Shown here: piece by piece, positions 26,221 to 35,109 of the stretch
Numbering within the stretch: position 1 is the first letter of the stretch
Layout: every line of letters begins with the position of its first letter
From: Planctomycetia bacterium
GTDB lineage: Bacteria; Planctomycetota; Planctomycetia; Pirellulales; JACPPG01
Direction: 5' to 3'
Length of the DNA: 64,000 nucleotides
Assembly (NCBI GenBank): GCA_016191115.1
Contig: JACPPG010000070.1
Span: forward strand, 1-64,000
The notes under the pieces: model-generated
What the model was told of the DNA's origin: nothing
The model's database searches: none
Seen by the model: the letters and a program-made list of their open reading frames with translations, nothing else
Program-made: the position numbers and the translations under genes

Positions 26221-28359
26221 CTACCGTGCGGTCGCCCCGGCCGTGAGCCCGGCGCTGATTTCGTCGAAGGGGATGCCCAGGGCCCAGGCCGCGGCGGCTG
26301 CCGCCAACGCGTTCTCCACGTCGGCGATCGCCTCTGGCGTCTCGCTGGCGACGGCGGCAAATGGGATCTCGTGAACCGGCTTGTTCGCCTCGACGAGTAC
26401 AAGTTTGCCCTCAGCCGCATACGCGACCTTGGCTCCGCCGCGGCGATGACGTGTGAGGACCGGATGGCGCGGCTGACGCGAGAAGTAGATTACCGTGCCA
26501 CGGCACTTTTCGGCCATGTCGGCCACGAGCGGGTCGTCGGCCTTGAGCACCGCCCAGCCGTCGCGCGGAACCGATTCGACGATGCACCGCTTGAGCACCG
26601 CGATCTCGGCGGCCGTCTCGTTGCCCGAAAGCCCTGCCGGGTCTCCTTCGCCGACATTGGTGACAACCGCCACGTTGCAGTCGTCGAAGCCGAGCCCCTC
26701 GTCCCGCACGCTTCGCGCGCTGACTTCGAAGACGGCCCGCTCGATTGTGGGGTTCATGAGCAGGGCCGCAGCGCCTTCGTAGCCGCTGGCGTCGCACGTT
26801 TTGATGCGCTCGCCGCCGCGATAGACGCCGTCGCTCGTGGCCAGGCCGACTACCGCGCCGCGGCCCAGGATGCGGCCCATCAGTTTCACGGTCGTCGTCT
26901 TGCCGCGCGTGCCGGTGACCGCCACGATCGGAATCCGGCCCGTCTCGCCCGGCGGGAACATCCCGTCGATGATCGCCTGGCCGACCGGCCGCGGCGTTCC
27001 GTCGGCCGGCTGCACGTGCATTTGCAGGCCCGGCCCGGCGTTGACCTCGACCACGGCGCCCCCTTGGGCCTCGAGCGGGCGGCTGATGTCCTCGGCCACG
27101 ATGTCCAGCCCGGCGATGTCGAGTTGCACGACGCGGGCCGCCTCGACGGCGCGCGCGGCAACTTCGGGATGGACGCGATCGGTCACGTCGGTGTCGACGT
27201 TTCCGTTGCGCTTGACCAGGATGCGGGCCCCGCGGGCCGGCACGGATTGAGGCGTATAGCCCTGTTGCTGGAGGGCCAAGAGGATCACGGCGTCGAGCTC
27301 GATGGTGTACAGCAAGCTCGAACAGTCCTCACCGCGGCGCGGATCGGAGTTGAGTTGTTCGTCGATGAGTTGCGCGACATTGCGGGTGCCGTCGCCGACG
27401 ATGACGGCCGGCTCCCCGCGCGATGCGGCCACCACGTGGCCGTTGACCACCAAAACGCGATGCTCGGCGCCTGGTGCGAATTGCTCGACGAGCACGCCGC
27501 TCCCCTCCCGATCGGCGTGGCCGAAGGCGGCCATGACCTGCTCTTTTGTCGTCAGGCCGGTGAAGACGCCCCGGCCGTGGTTGGCGTCGCGCGGCTTGAC
27601 GACCACCGGCAGCCCAACCTCCTGCGCGGCTTCCCAGGCATCGTCCCCGCTGGTGACGGGGCGCCCGTCGGGCACGGGCACGCCGACCGTCTTCAGCAGC
27701 TTCCGCGTGAGCTCCTTGTCGTGGGCGATACTTTCGGCGATGGCGCTTGTGGCGTCGGTCACGGCCGTGAAAATGCGGCGCTGCCGCGCTCCCCAGCCGA
27801 GTTGCACCAGGCTCCCCTTCGACAATCGGCGGATGGGAATATCGCGGTCTTCGGCCGCGTCGACGATGGCCCGCGTGCTGGGACCCAGACAAACGTCGTC
27901 AGCCATGCCGCGCAGTTTGGCGACCTCCTCGTTCACGTCGAACGGCCGGTCGCGCACAGCGGCTTGCAACAGTCGCCACGCGGCCGAAAGGCACTCTCGC
28001 GCCAGCGATTCTTCCTCGAACTCGATAACCACCTTGTAGACGCCCTCTTCAGCGGTTTCGCGGGCCTTGCCGAGGCCGACGTCGCAGCCGGCGAGGCGCT
28101 CCAGCTCGATCGTGACATGCTCCAGGATGTGTCCTTGATAGGTGCCGCGGCGGAGGCGTTCGAAGAAGCCGCCCCGCTCGCCGATGCTGCAGCGGTGCTC
28201 GATCATCGACGGAAGCCAGGCCATCAGCCGCTCGTTGAACCCGGGAAGCTCATTGGAAGGCGAGTCCTTCAGCTCGCCGAGGTCCACGAGGGCCTCGAGA
28301 ACCGGGACCCAGGCCCACACGTTGGGGCCCCTGAGCGTCTTGATGCCGCGGATTTCCAT
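26221..28359 (-). CDS. cphA: Cyanophycin-synthetase-like ligase lacking the C-terminal Mur domain
   Basis: 712 aa. The N-terminal CphA domain (about 1-160) opens with MEIRGIKTLRGPNVWAW. The ATP-grasp domain (about 210-450) has VVVKPRDANHGRGVFTGL and VEVNAGPGLQMH. The Mur-ligase-like central domain has the P-loop GTRGKTT at 483-489 and SARSVRDEGLGFDDC. Canonical CphA (about 870-900 aa) builds multi-L-arginyl-poly-L-aspartate. Here the protein ends at DEISAGLTAGATAR, where the C-terminal Mur domain should begin, and no remnant follows in any frame. Short CphA2-type enzymes also lack this region, so it may be a natural form. No cyanophycinase is nearby. It is divergent from the ABC exporter and DUF1854 gene. 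ATG 28359 begins the family N-terminus. Confidence 0.85.
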   Translation of the reverse strand: MEIRGIKTLRGPNVWAWVPVLEALVDLGELKDSPSNELPGFNERLMAWLPSMIEHRCSIGERGGFFERLRRGTYQGHILEHVTIELERLAGCDVGLGKARETAEEGVYKVVIEFEEESLARECLSAAWRLLQAAVRDRPFDVNEEVAKLRGMADDVCLGPSTRAIVDAAEDRDIPIRRLSKGSLVQLGWGARQRRIFTAVTDATSAIAESIAHDKELTRKLLKTVGVPVPDGRPVTSGDDAWEAAQEVGLPVVVKPRDANHGRGVFTGLTTKEQVMAAFGHADREGSGVLVEQFAPGAEHRVLVVNGHVVAASRGEPAVIVGDGTRNVAQLIDEQLNSDPRRGEDCSSLLYTIELDAVILLALQQQGYTPQSVPARGARILVKRNGNVDTDVTDRVHPEVAARAVEAARVVQLDIAGLDIVAEDISRPLEAQGGAVVEVNAGPGLQMHVQPADGTPRPVGQAIIDGMFPPGETGRIPIVAVTGTRGKTTTVKLMGRILGRGAVVGLATSDGVYRGGERIKTCDASGYEGAAALLMNPTIERAVFEVSARSVRDEGLGFDDCNVAVVTNVGEGDPAGLSGNETAAEIAVLKRCIVESVPRDGWAVLKADDPLVADMAEKCRGTVIYFSRQPRHPVLTRHRRGGAKVAYAAEGKLVLVEANKPVHEIPFAAVASETPEAIADVENALAAAAAAWALGIPFDEISAGLTAGATAR

Positions 28360-28701
28360 GCGCGAGACAGATCGGTGTACGTGATGCAACCGCTTTCCGG
28401 CGCCGCTGTTAAAGCGACGGGCGAGCGACAGGCGGAGACCGCTGTGTGGCACTCTGGCGATGCCCAGCCCCGGCTGGCCGCAGGGCAAGCACCCTAAAAT
28501 CCCAGCTTTACGGCCCTGGCAGGGTCGGTCAAGGGCGGAGTGGCGTTGCACGCCATTTGGCGGTCAGGTTAGGCCGAATTTGACGGGAGCATTTGTCCGC
28601 GTGGTTTTCCGGTTTAGAATTGTGGCATAGGCAGCCGCCAGGCTGTTTGTCCCTCCCCGCGCCGCCCCGCCTGCCGCCCGACTCGGTCTGGAGTTCCCGC
28701 C
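28360..28701. other. Divergent intergenic region between the ligase and the exporter
   Basis: A 342-bp region shared by two divergent genes. I see no coding sequence and no strong consensus promoter by eye. An AT-richer patch TTTCCGGTTTAGAATTGTGG at 28607-28626 is the best candidate for a plus-strand -10 area. The frame of the ligase is open upstream of its ATG but not conserved-looking. Confidence 0.4.
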
Positions 28702-30993
28702 TTGGACGAGATGCCGTTCATTCTGCCCACATTGCCCGACGCTTGGCGCCGCGCCGCTTTGGCGCAGCTCGAGGCGGGCGAAGTCATTCACGCCTGGTTC
28801 GCCCCGGACCTCGACGCGCATCTGCGCTACGTCGAGGGGCTGGTCCTGCTGACCGATCGCCGATTGCTGTCGGCGGAAGCAACGGTCGACGGGCCGGGCG
28901 CCGACGGCTCGACATGGCGCGAGTGGCCCGTCGACGCGGTCGGGAACTTGCGAGCCATCGAGCGGAACGGGCTGGGCACGCTGGAACTATTGGGCGGCGC
29001 CGGACGCGAGTGCTTCTGGCGGTACACAGCCGCCAGGGCCAACGCCGCGCACGAGTTCGTGCGGCGATTCGACGCCCTGCGGCGCGGGATGCCGTTCAAG
29101 ACGGCTGAAGAGCACGAGGACGGCGTTGCACCGGCCCCCGAACCTTCGCCCGCGGTCAGCACGCGAACGCTTTTGCGGTTATCGCGATTTGCGCGCCCGC
29201 GTGCCAGGCTGATCGCGTTGGGCTTCGTTCTCACGCTGGCGACGACGGCGGCGGGGTTGATACCGCCGTATTTGACGGTCCCCTTGGTCGACAACGTGCT
29301 GACGCCGTATCAGAGCGAAGTCAAGGCGATCAAGTCGCAAGAGGGCGCGTCGGCCCAGCTCAAGCAGCAGCAGCTCGCGAAGCTCAAAGAGACCGAGGGA
29401 CCGCGGTTTGCGCGGATCGTCGCGCTGTGCTTGGGCGGCATCGCGGCCGCGGCGGTCGCCTCCTGGTTGTTCGGCTGGGCGCAAGGCGTCGTGATGGCCC
29501 GGGTCAGCGAGCGCGTCGCCGCCGACCTGCGCAATGCCACGTACGCGCACCTGCTCAAGCTATCGCTGGAGTTCTTCGGCGGAAAACGAACGGGCGACTT
29601 GATATCGCGCATCTCGAGCGACACCGACCGCATCTGCAACTTCTTATCCGACAACCTCGTCGACTTCATCACCGACGCGTTGATGATCGTCGGCACGGCG
29701 GCCATCTTGGTGTGGTTCGATCCGGTGCTGGCCGCGGCGACCCTGTTGCCGTTTCCGCTGGTCGCCTGGCTCGTGTACTACGTCCGCGGGCAGTTGCAGC
29801 ATGGCTTCCAGCGCGGTGGACGGGCCTGGGCCGCGATGACCAACGTCCTGGCCGATACGATCCCCGGCATCCGCGTCGTGAAGGCTTTCGCGCAAGAGCA
29901 ACGCGAGGTCGATCGGTTCCACGCGGCCAACGATCGGGTGCTCGAGGCGAATGACCGCGTCAACACGGTGTGGGCCTTCTTCTGGCCGCTCGTGTTGCTG
30001 TTGAACCAGGCCGGCTTGCTCATGGTGTGGGCCTTCGGTGCCTGGCGCGTGTACGACTTCCGCATCGAAGCGGGCGTGCTGGTCGCCTTCCTGTTGTACA
30101 TCTCCCGGTTCTATACGCGGCTGGAGTCGATGAGCCGGATGTTCTCGATGACGCAGCGGGCCGCGGCCAGCTCGCAGCGGATTTTCGAGATTCTGGACCG
30201 CGTACCCAGCGTGCCCGAGCCCACCCAGCCCATCCAACCCAACCCTGTCCGCGGCAAGATCGAGCTAACGGGCGTGGGCTTCCGCTATGGCAACCGCCCG
30301 ATCATCGAGAACCTGAACCTGTCGATCGAGCCGGGCGAGATGATCGGCCTGGTCGGCCCCTCCGGCGCCGGCAAAAGCACGCTCGTGAACCTGGTATGCC
30401 GGTTTTACGACGTGACCGAGGGAGCCGTGTCGGTCGACGGCGTCGACGTTCGCCGCTTCCCGGTGGCCGAGTACCGCCGGCACATCGGCGTGGTGCTTCA
30501 GGACCCGTTCCTGTTCTACGGCACGATTGCCGAGAACATCGCCTACGGCCGGCCGGAGGCAACGCGCGAGGAAATCGTCGCGGCGGCCCGCGCCGCCCGC
30601 GCTCACGAGTTCATCATGCGGCTGCCCGACGGCTACGACTCGATCGTCGGCGAGCGTGGACAGACGCTGTCCGGCGGCGAACGGCAGCGGATCTCCATCG
30701 CCCGCGCGATTCTCATCGACCCGCGAATTCTCATTCTCGACGAGGCCACCAGCTCGGTCGATACGGAAACGGAACGGGAGATTCAGGAAGCGCTCGACAA
30801 TTTGATCCGCGGGCGGACCACGATCGCCATCGCCCATCGCCTCAGCACGCTGCGGCAGGCCGATCGGTTGATCGTGCTCGATCGTGGCAAAATCGTGGAA
30901 GTGGGACACCATCAGGAGCTCGTACACTCCTCGGGCGTGTACGCCCGGCTGCACCGAGCGCAGCTCGCCATGGCGCACGACATGGCCGAGTAA
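28702..30993 (+). CDS. ABC exporter with extra N-terminal domain, cyanophycin-associated type
   Basis: 763 aa, transmembrane and ATPase domains fused, so a homodimer is likely. Residues about 1-150 form an extra soluble domain with VEGLVLLTDRRLL and LRAIERNGLGTLELLG, reminiscent of a bacterial PH-like fold. Six helices follow (about 165-480), with a charged loop of about 45 residues between helices one and two. The ATPase has Walker A GPSGAGKST, signature LSGGERQR, Walker B ILILDEATSSVD and the H-loop IAHRLST. TTG 28702 has GGAG at good spacing; ATG 28711 is the alternative. It is next to DUF1854 and divergent from a CphA-like ligase, so it may export the ligase product; this is inferred from context. 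Confidence 0.85.
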   Translation: MDEMPFILPTLPDAWRRAALAQLEAGEVIHAWFAPDLDAHLRYVEGLVLLTDRRLLSAEATVDGPGADGSTWREWPVDAVGNLRAIERNGLGTLELLGGAGRECFWRYTAARANAAHEFVRRFDALRRGMPFKTAEEHEDGVAPAPEPSPAVSTRTLLRLSRFARPRARLIALGFVLTLATTAAGLIPPYLTVPLVDNVLTPYQSEVKAIKSQEGASAQLKQQQLAKLKETEGPRFARIVALCLGGIAAAAVASWLFGWAQGVVMARVSERVAADLRNATYAHLLKLSLEFFGGKRTGDLISRISSDTDRICNFLSDNLVDFITDALMIVGTAAILVWFDPVLAAATLLPFPLVAWLVYYVRGQLQHGFQRGGRAWAAMTNVLADTIPGIRVVKAFAQEQREVDRFHAANDRVLEANDRVNTVWAFFWPLVLLLNQAGLLMVWAFGAWRVYDFRIEAGVLVAFLLYISRFYTRLESMSRMFSMTQRAAASSQRIFEILDRVPSVPEPTQPIQPNPVRGKIELTGVGFRYGNRPIIENLNLSIEPGEMIGLVGPSGAGKSTLVNLVCRFYDVTEGAVSVDGVDVRRFPVAEYRRHIGVVLQDPFLFYGTIAENIAYGRPEATREEIVAAARAARAHEFIMRLPDGYDSIVGERGQTLSGGERQRISIARAILIDPRILILDEATSSVDTETEREIQEALDNLIRGRTTIAIAHRLSTLRQADRLIVLDRGKIVEVGHHQELVHSSGVYARLHRAQLAMAHDMAE

Positions 30994-31110
30994 GGCGGGC
31001 GTAGCTAAGCGCGTCGGAGCTTATTAGTGTGCCGCTGGCGCTGCCAGTGCCGGCCCGGAACGACAGTTCATGCACTAGCAGGGCCAGTGGCACGCGAGGA
31101 ACAGAGGCGT

Positions 31111-31587
31111 ATGGAAAAGACTCTCGGGGCGATCGAGCTTTCGCACGATCCTTATGGCCGGCTCGTCCTCGTGGACGGGGGCGGCCGGCGGCACGTCGGC
31201 GTGGAGACGATCCGCGCGTTTCCCCTGTCCGAGCCACACCGCTGGATCTCGATCTGCAACGCCGAGGGGGTGGAGGTGTTGTGGATCGAGGACCTGAACT
31301 CCGCGCCGGCCGCGGCGCGCGAGCTGATCGTCGAGGACTTGGCGCGGCGCGAATTCATGCCGGTCATCGACAAGGTCATTCACGTCTCCGGCCAGTCCGA
31401 TCCATCGCAATGGGAGGTCCAGACCGACCGGGGCACGACCCGCTTTCTGCTCAAAGGGGACGACGACGTGCGCCGCATCGGCCCACGCGGGGCGATGCTG
31501 ATCGACTCGTCCGGGATGCGGTACCTCGTGCCGGACCTCCGCCGTCTGGACGCGGCTAGCCGCAGGACTCTTGAACGGTATCTGTAA
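31111..31587 (+). CDS. DUF1854 family protein
   Basis: 158 aa. It has LSHDPYGRLVLVDGGGRRH, VETIRAFPLSEPHRWISICN and EVLWIEDLNSAP, then FMPVIDKVIHVSG and LIDSSGMRYLVPDL. This matches DUF1854, which I recall as annotated with cyanophycin-type ligase and ABC transporter genes. No catalytic motif is evident; it is mostly beta and cytoplasmic. ATG 31111 has AGAGG shortly upstream. It lies 117 bp after the ABC exporter in the same direction. The gap contains a GCCGCTGGC/GCCAGTGC REP-like hairpin at about 31031-31049. Confidence 0.85.
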   Translation: MEKTLGAIELSHDPYGRLVLVDGGGRRHVGVETIRAFPLSEPHRWISICNAEGVEVLWIEDLNSAPAAARELIVEDLARREFMPVIDKVIHVSGQSDPSQWEVQTDRGTTRFLLKGDDDVRRIGPRGAMLIDSSGMRYLVPDLRRLDAASRRTLERYL

Positions 31588-31623
31588 GCGCACGGTATAG
31601 GGTCGCGTCCGCGCTAAGAATGT

Positions 31624-31784
31624 GGTGGCACCCTACGCCGTTCACGGCAGGGCGTCATGGAGCGGCGAAAGGAATTGGTATTTCAAGAGTTCGAGCCTCC
31701 GGCGGCCACGCCGCACTAAATCCGCCTGGCCGCGAAACTTCGAGAAAAATTAACCCCCGCCGCGTGAACGGCGTAGCGTGGCAC
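31624..31784. repeat. 160-bp element with about 25-bp imperfect inverted ends
   Basis: The left end contains GTGGCACCCTACGCCGTTCA (31625-31644). The right end contains its near-inverse, with GCCGCGTGAACGGCGTAG at 31759-31776. It has no coding capacity. It occupies most of the gap between the DUF1854 and DUF3891 genes and is probably a MITE-like or REP element. Confidence 0.65.
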
Positions 31785-31831
31785 CCGATGGCAACTCCAC
31801 CGTGCGCGCATCGGACGCTCGCCTTGCCCGC

Positions 31832-31837
31832 TATAAT
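31832..31837 (+). promoter_or_regulatory. TATAAT -10 box before the DUF3891 gene
   Basis: A perfect TATAAT in a GC-rich context, 26 bp before the chosen start. No good -35 hexamer is seen at 16-18 bp. Confidence 0.45.
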
Positions 31838-31862
31838 TCCGCGGCAAGGAGCCATGCGCCGC

Positions 31863-32642
31863 ATGATTCGCCGTATCGAGCGGGCCGGAGGGAAAGAGAA
31901 CTGGCTATTGGTGCCGCAGATCGACCATGCGCGTGTGTCGGGCCGACTGGCCGAAGCGTGGACCGATGCGTCGCTAGTGGCCATCGAGCCCCCGGGCGAG
32001 CTCGCCAAAGCGATCACCCATCACGACGACGGTTGGGACCAATGGGACGCTGCGCCGGACGTCGATCCGGCGGCCGGCCATCCGCTGAGCTTTACCGAAA
32101 TGCCGCTACCGACCGCGGTCGCCATCTGGGAACGGTCGATCCGTCGGGCGGCCGAGTTCGGCAGCCTGGCGGCGCACGTCGTGAGCGCTCATTTCACAGC
32201 GCTCCTGCAAGCGGCGTCGCCCCGGTGGAGCGCCGACCCGCTGCAGTTCCAGACCAGCCGACGGTTCCTGGACGAACAGTCCGACCTGCGCGAAAAATGG
32301 TTCGCCGACTGGCAAAAGGTGAACCCGGCCGAGCGAACGCGGAAAGTGGCCGGGCGGGCGCTGGCCTACTTGCAATTCTTCGACGCCCTGAGCCTGTGGC
32401 TGTGCTGCGCGCCGCGGTTCGAGCCGCAATCGATGCAAACGCCCGAGGGCTACTACCTGTCGCTGGGCCCGATGGCGGACAACCGTTTTTCGGTGCAGCC
32501 GTGGCCACTATCGGTGGAACGGGTCCGCGCGAGGATCCACGCGCGTCGCATCCCGGTAGGCCGCTACGCAAGTCGCGCCGAGTTGGCAGCGGCCGGCGGC
32601 CAGCAGATCGAGCTCGACTTCGAGCTAATCCCCGCGACGTAG
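31863..32642 (+). CDS. DUF3891 family protein
   Basis: 259 aa starting MIRRIERAGGKENWLLVPQI. It has DHARVSGRLAEAW, AITHHDDGWDQWD, HVVSAHFTALL and a long helical middle, which fits DUF3891, a helical bundle resembling HD-domain proteins. The His/Asp-rich motifs (DHAR, HHDDGWDQWD, SAHFTAL) could bind metal. AAGGAG lies 11 bases upstream of ATG 31863; ATG 31854 is too close to it. The enzymatic activity is not known. A short gap to rdgB suggests co-transcription. Confidence 0.8.
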   Translation: MIRRIERAGGKENWLLVPQIDHARVSGRLAEAWTDASLVAIEPPGELAKAITHHDDGWDQWDAAPDVDPAAGHPLSFTEMPLPTAVAIWERSIRRAAEFGSLAAHVVSAHFTALLQAASPRWSADPLQFQTSRRFLDEQSDLREKWFADWQKVNPAERTRKVAGRALAYLQFFDALSLWLCCAPRFEPQSMQTPEGYYLSLGPMADNRFSVQPWPLSVERVRARIHARRIPVGRYASRAELAAAGGQQIELDFELIPAT

Positions 32643-32674
32643 AGCGTTTCCCTAAGCCTAGCTGCTCCGACGCC

Positions 32675-33274
32675 ATGCCGCCGCTTGTTCTAGGAACGCA
32701 CAACCGCAAGAAGGGGCTCGAGCTGGCGGAGCTGCTTGCGCCGGTGGGGATCGCCGTCCGCACGCTTGCCGATTTTCCGCAGGCCGTGGCCGTGGTCGAG
32801 GATGGCGACTCGTTTGCCGCTAACGCGCGGAAGAAGGCCACCCAGCAGGCGGCGCATCTTCACGAGTGGGTGCTGGGCGAGGACAGCGGGATCGTGGTCG
32901 ATGCGCTCGGCGGCGCGCCGGGCATCTACTCCGCCCGCTACGCTGGGCCGGCGGCGACCGACGAAGACAACAACCGGCGGCTATTGGCCGAGCTCGGCGA
33001 CACGCCGCCGGCGCGCCGCACCGCACATTATGTCTGCCACGCGGTGCTGGCCGAGCCGGGCGGCCGGATCGTGGCCGAGGCGGAAGGGACGTGCCAGGGC
33101 CGGATCGCCTTTGAGCCGCGCGGCTCGGCCGGCTTCGGCTACGATCCGCTGTTCGAGATCGTCGAGTATCAACGCACGTGTGGAGAACTGGGCGACACCG
33201 TCAAGGCATGCCTGAGCCATCGGGCCCGCGCGCTGCGGAAGCTGCTGCCGCGATTGGCCGCGCTCTTGCGTTGA
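32675..33274 (+). CDS. rdgB: Non-canonical purine NTP pyrophosphatase
   Basis: A 199-aa RdgB/HAM1-type enzyme that hydrolyses ITP, dITP and XTP to monophosphates, keeping deaminated purines out of nucleic acid. It shows the N-terminal LGTHNRKKGLELAELL, then GDSFAANARKKA, LGEDSGIVVDALGGAPGIYSAR and the late GFGYDPLFEI and SHRARALRKL. The conserved nucleotide-binding SFAANA-K-A, catalytic D in GEDSG and substrate SHR motifs are all present. ATG 32675 lies 32 bp after the DUF3891 stop. No strong ribosome site is visible. Confidence 0.93.
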   Translation: MPPLVLGTHNRKKGLELAELLAPVGIAVRTLADFPQAVAVVEDGDSFAANARKKATQQAAHLHEWVLGEDSGIVVDALGGAPGIYSARYAGPAATDEDNNRRLLAELGDTPPARRTAHYVCHAVLAEPGGRIVAEAEGTCQGRIAFEPRGSAGFGYDPLFEIVEYQRTCGELGDTVKACLSHRARALRKLLPRLAALLR

Positions 33275-33343
33275 CGGCCGGTGGTAGGGAGCCGGAGCGG
33301 AGATGTCAGATCGCAGATATCAGATATCCGATCGCACATCGTT

Positions 33344-34927
33344 CTACTCCCACTCGATCGTGGCGGGCGGCTTCGAGCTGATGTCGTAGACCACGCGGTT
33401 GACGCCCTTGACCTCGTTGATGATCCGCGTCGAGATGCGGGCCAGCAGGTCAAAGGGCAGCCGGCTCCAATCGGCGGTCATGAAGTCCTCGCTGTCGATC
33501 GAGCGGACGGCGACCGCGTCCTCGTAGGTTCGCGCGTCTCCCATCACACCCACGCTTTGCACGGGCAAGAGGACGGCGAACGATTGCGATGTCTGGCGAT
33601 AGAGCCCCGCCGCGCGAATCTCGTGGACGACGATGGCATCCGCCTCGCGCAGACGCGCGAGCCGGTCGCGAGTCACCTCGCCCAGGCAGCGGACGGCCAG
33701 CCCGGGCCCGGGGAACGGGTGCCGCCAGACGATCTCTTCGGGGAGACCCAACTGGGCGCCGAGCCGCCGCACTTCGTCCTTGAAGAGGTCTCGCAAGGGC
33801 TCGATCAACTGGAAGCTCAAGTCCTCCGGCAGCCCGCCCACGTTGTGGTGCAGCTTGATCGTGGCGGCCGGTCCGTCGACGGCGGCGCCGCTTTCGATCA
33901 CGTCGGGGTACAGCGTGCCTTGCGCGAGGAACTCGGCCCCTTCGATTTTCGCCGCCTCGTCGGCGAAGCATTCGATGAACACCCGGCCGATCCGCCGGCG
34001 CTTCTCTTGCGGGTCGCGCACGCCGGCCAGCGCCGCGAGGAACCGATCTTCGGCCTTTACGACGTGCAGATCGGTGTGGAAGTGGCCGGAGAACTCGCGG
34101 ATCACCGCCTCGGCCTCATCCTTGCGCAAGAGCCCATTGTCGACCAGGATGCAGGAGAGCCGCGGGCCGATGGCCTGGTAGAGCAGCGCGGCGACGACCG
34201 ACGAATCGACCCCGCCCGACAGGCCGCAGATTACCCGGCGGTCCCCGACGCGTTTTTGAATCGCAGGAATCGCCTGCTCGGCAAAATCGCCGAGCTGCCA
34301 GGAGCCGCCGGTGCCGCAGATCGCGCGGACGAAATTCGCCAGCACCTGCCTGCCCTGCGGCGTGTGCGTCACCTCGGGATGGAACTGCACTCCGTAGACC
34401 GGCAGCGATTTGTGCTTCACGGCCGTAATCGGGCAGGTTGCCGTGGCGGCGAGCGCGCGGAAGTCGTCGCTGACGCGCATCACCTGGTCGCCGTGGCTCA
34501 TCCACACTTCGGTCTCGTGCGGCAGACCGGCCAGCAGGTCATCGTCCGACGTGATCTGGCAGCGGGCGCGGCCGAACTCGCGGGCCGGGAAGCTATCGAC
34601 AAGGCCGCCGAGCACTTCGCACGCCAGTTGCATGCCGTAGCAGATGCCCAGCACCGGGATGCCGAGCCGGAAAATCTCCGGGTCGCAATGCGGGGCGCCT
34701 TTTTCGTAGACGCTTCGTGGGCCGCCGGAGAGGATGAGCCCCTTGGGCGCGATCTCGCGGATGCGCGCCGGTGTGATGTCGTGACGGACGATCTCGCAAT
34801 AGACGTTCTGCTCGCGGACTCTCCGGGCGATCAACTGCGCGTACTGCGCGCCGAAGTCGAGAACGAGAATCTTTTCGGCGGCGATATCTTGCGGAAGGGC
34901 GCTCACAACCGCGGTATCCATTGCCAT
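33344..34927 (-). CDS. guaA: GMP synthase (glutamine-hydrolysing)
   Basis: A 527-aa bifunctional enzyme making GMP from XMP. The class I glutaminase domain has [20 protein letters not shown], nucleophile Cys96 in GICYGMQ and the His/Glu pair in [10 protein letters not shown]. The ATP pyrophosphatase domain has the PP-loop [16 protein letters not shown], and the dimerisation domain closes with [21 protein letters not shown] 34927 has AAGGAC at good spacing. It is the only purine biosynthesis gene here. A promoter and a terminator-like hairpin lie directly upstream (34980-35017). Confidence 0.97.
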   Translation of the reverse strand: MAMDTAVVSALPQDIAAEKILVLDFGAQYAQLIARRVREQNVYCEIVRHDITPARIREIAPKGLILSGGPRSVYEKGAPHCDPEIFRLGIPVLGICYGMQLACEVLGGLVDSFPAREFGRARCQITSDDDLLAGLPHETEVWMSHGDQVMRVSDDFRALAATATCPITAVKHKSLPVYGVQFHPEVTHTPQGRQVLANFVRAICGTGGSWQLGDFAEQAIPAIQKRVGDRRVICGLSGGVDSSVVAALLYQAIGPRLSCILVDNGLLRKDEAEAVIREFSGHFHTDLHVVKAEDRFLAALAGVRDPQEKRRRIGRVFIECFADEAAKIEGAEFLAQGTLYPDVIESGAAVDGPAATIKLHHNVGGLPEDLSFQLIEPLRDLFKDEVRRLGAQLGLPEEIVWRHPFPGPGLAVRCLGEVTRDRLARLREADAIVVHEIRAAGLYRQTSQSFAVLLPVQSVGVMGDARTYEDAVAVRSIDSEDFMTADWSRLPFDLLARISTRIINEVKGVNRVVYDISSKPPATIEWE

Positions 34928-34979
34928 GCGGACCGTCCTTGTCGGCCGCGCCGGCGCCAAAGCGGCCGGCGGCGAAAAC

Positions 34980-35017
34980 AAAAAACCCGGCACCGCCGGG
35001 TGAAATGAAGCATTATA
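34980..35017 (-). promoter_or_regulatory. guaA promoter -10 and terminator-like leader hairpin
   Basis: On the minus strand, TATAAT (35017-35012) is followed about 11 bases later by CCCGGC-GGT-GCCGGG (35000-34986) and six T. The transcript would start just before a perfect terminator-shaped hairpin, about 50 bases ahead of the guaA ATG. It could be a stabilising 5' stem, an attenuator, or the end of a very short RNA. Confidence 0.5.
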
Positions 35018-35109
35018 GGATGGGTCGGCAGGGCTGGCCAGGGGCGGATGCGCTCGCTGCGGCGGCGCCGGTGCGGGCGAGCGTCCTGCGATTTGCTAGA
35101 ATCAAGCCC

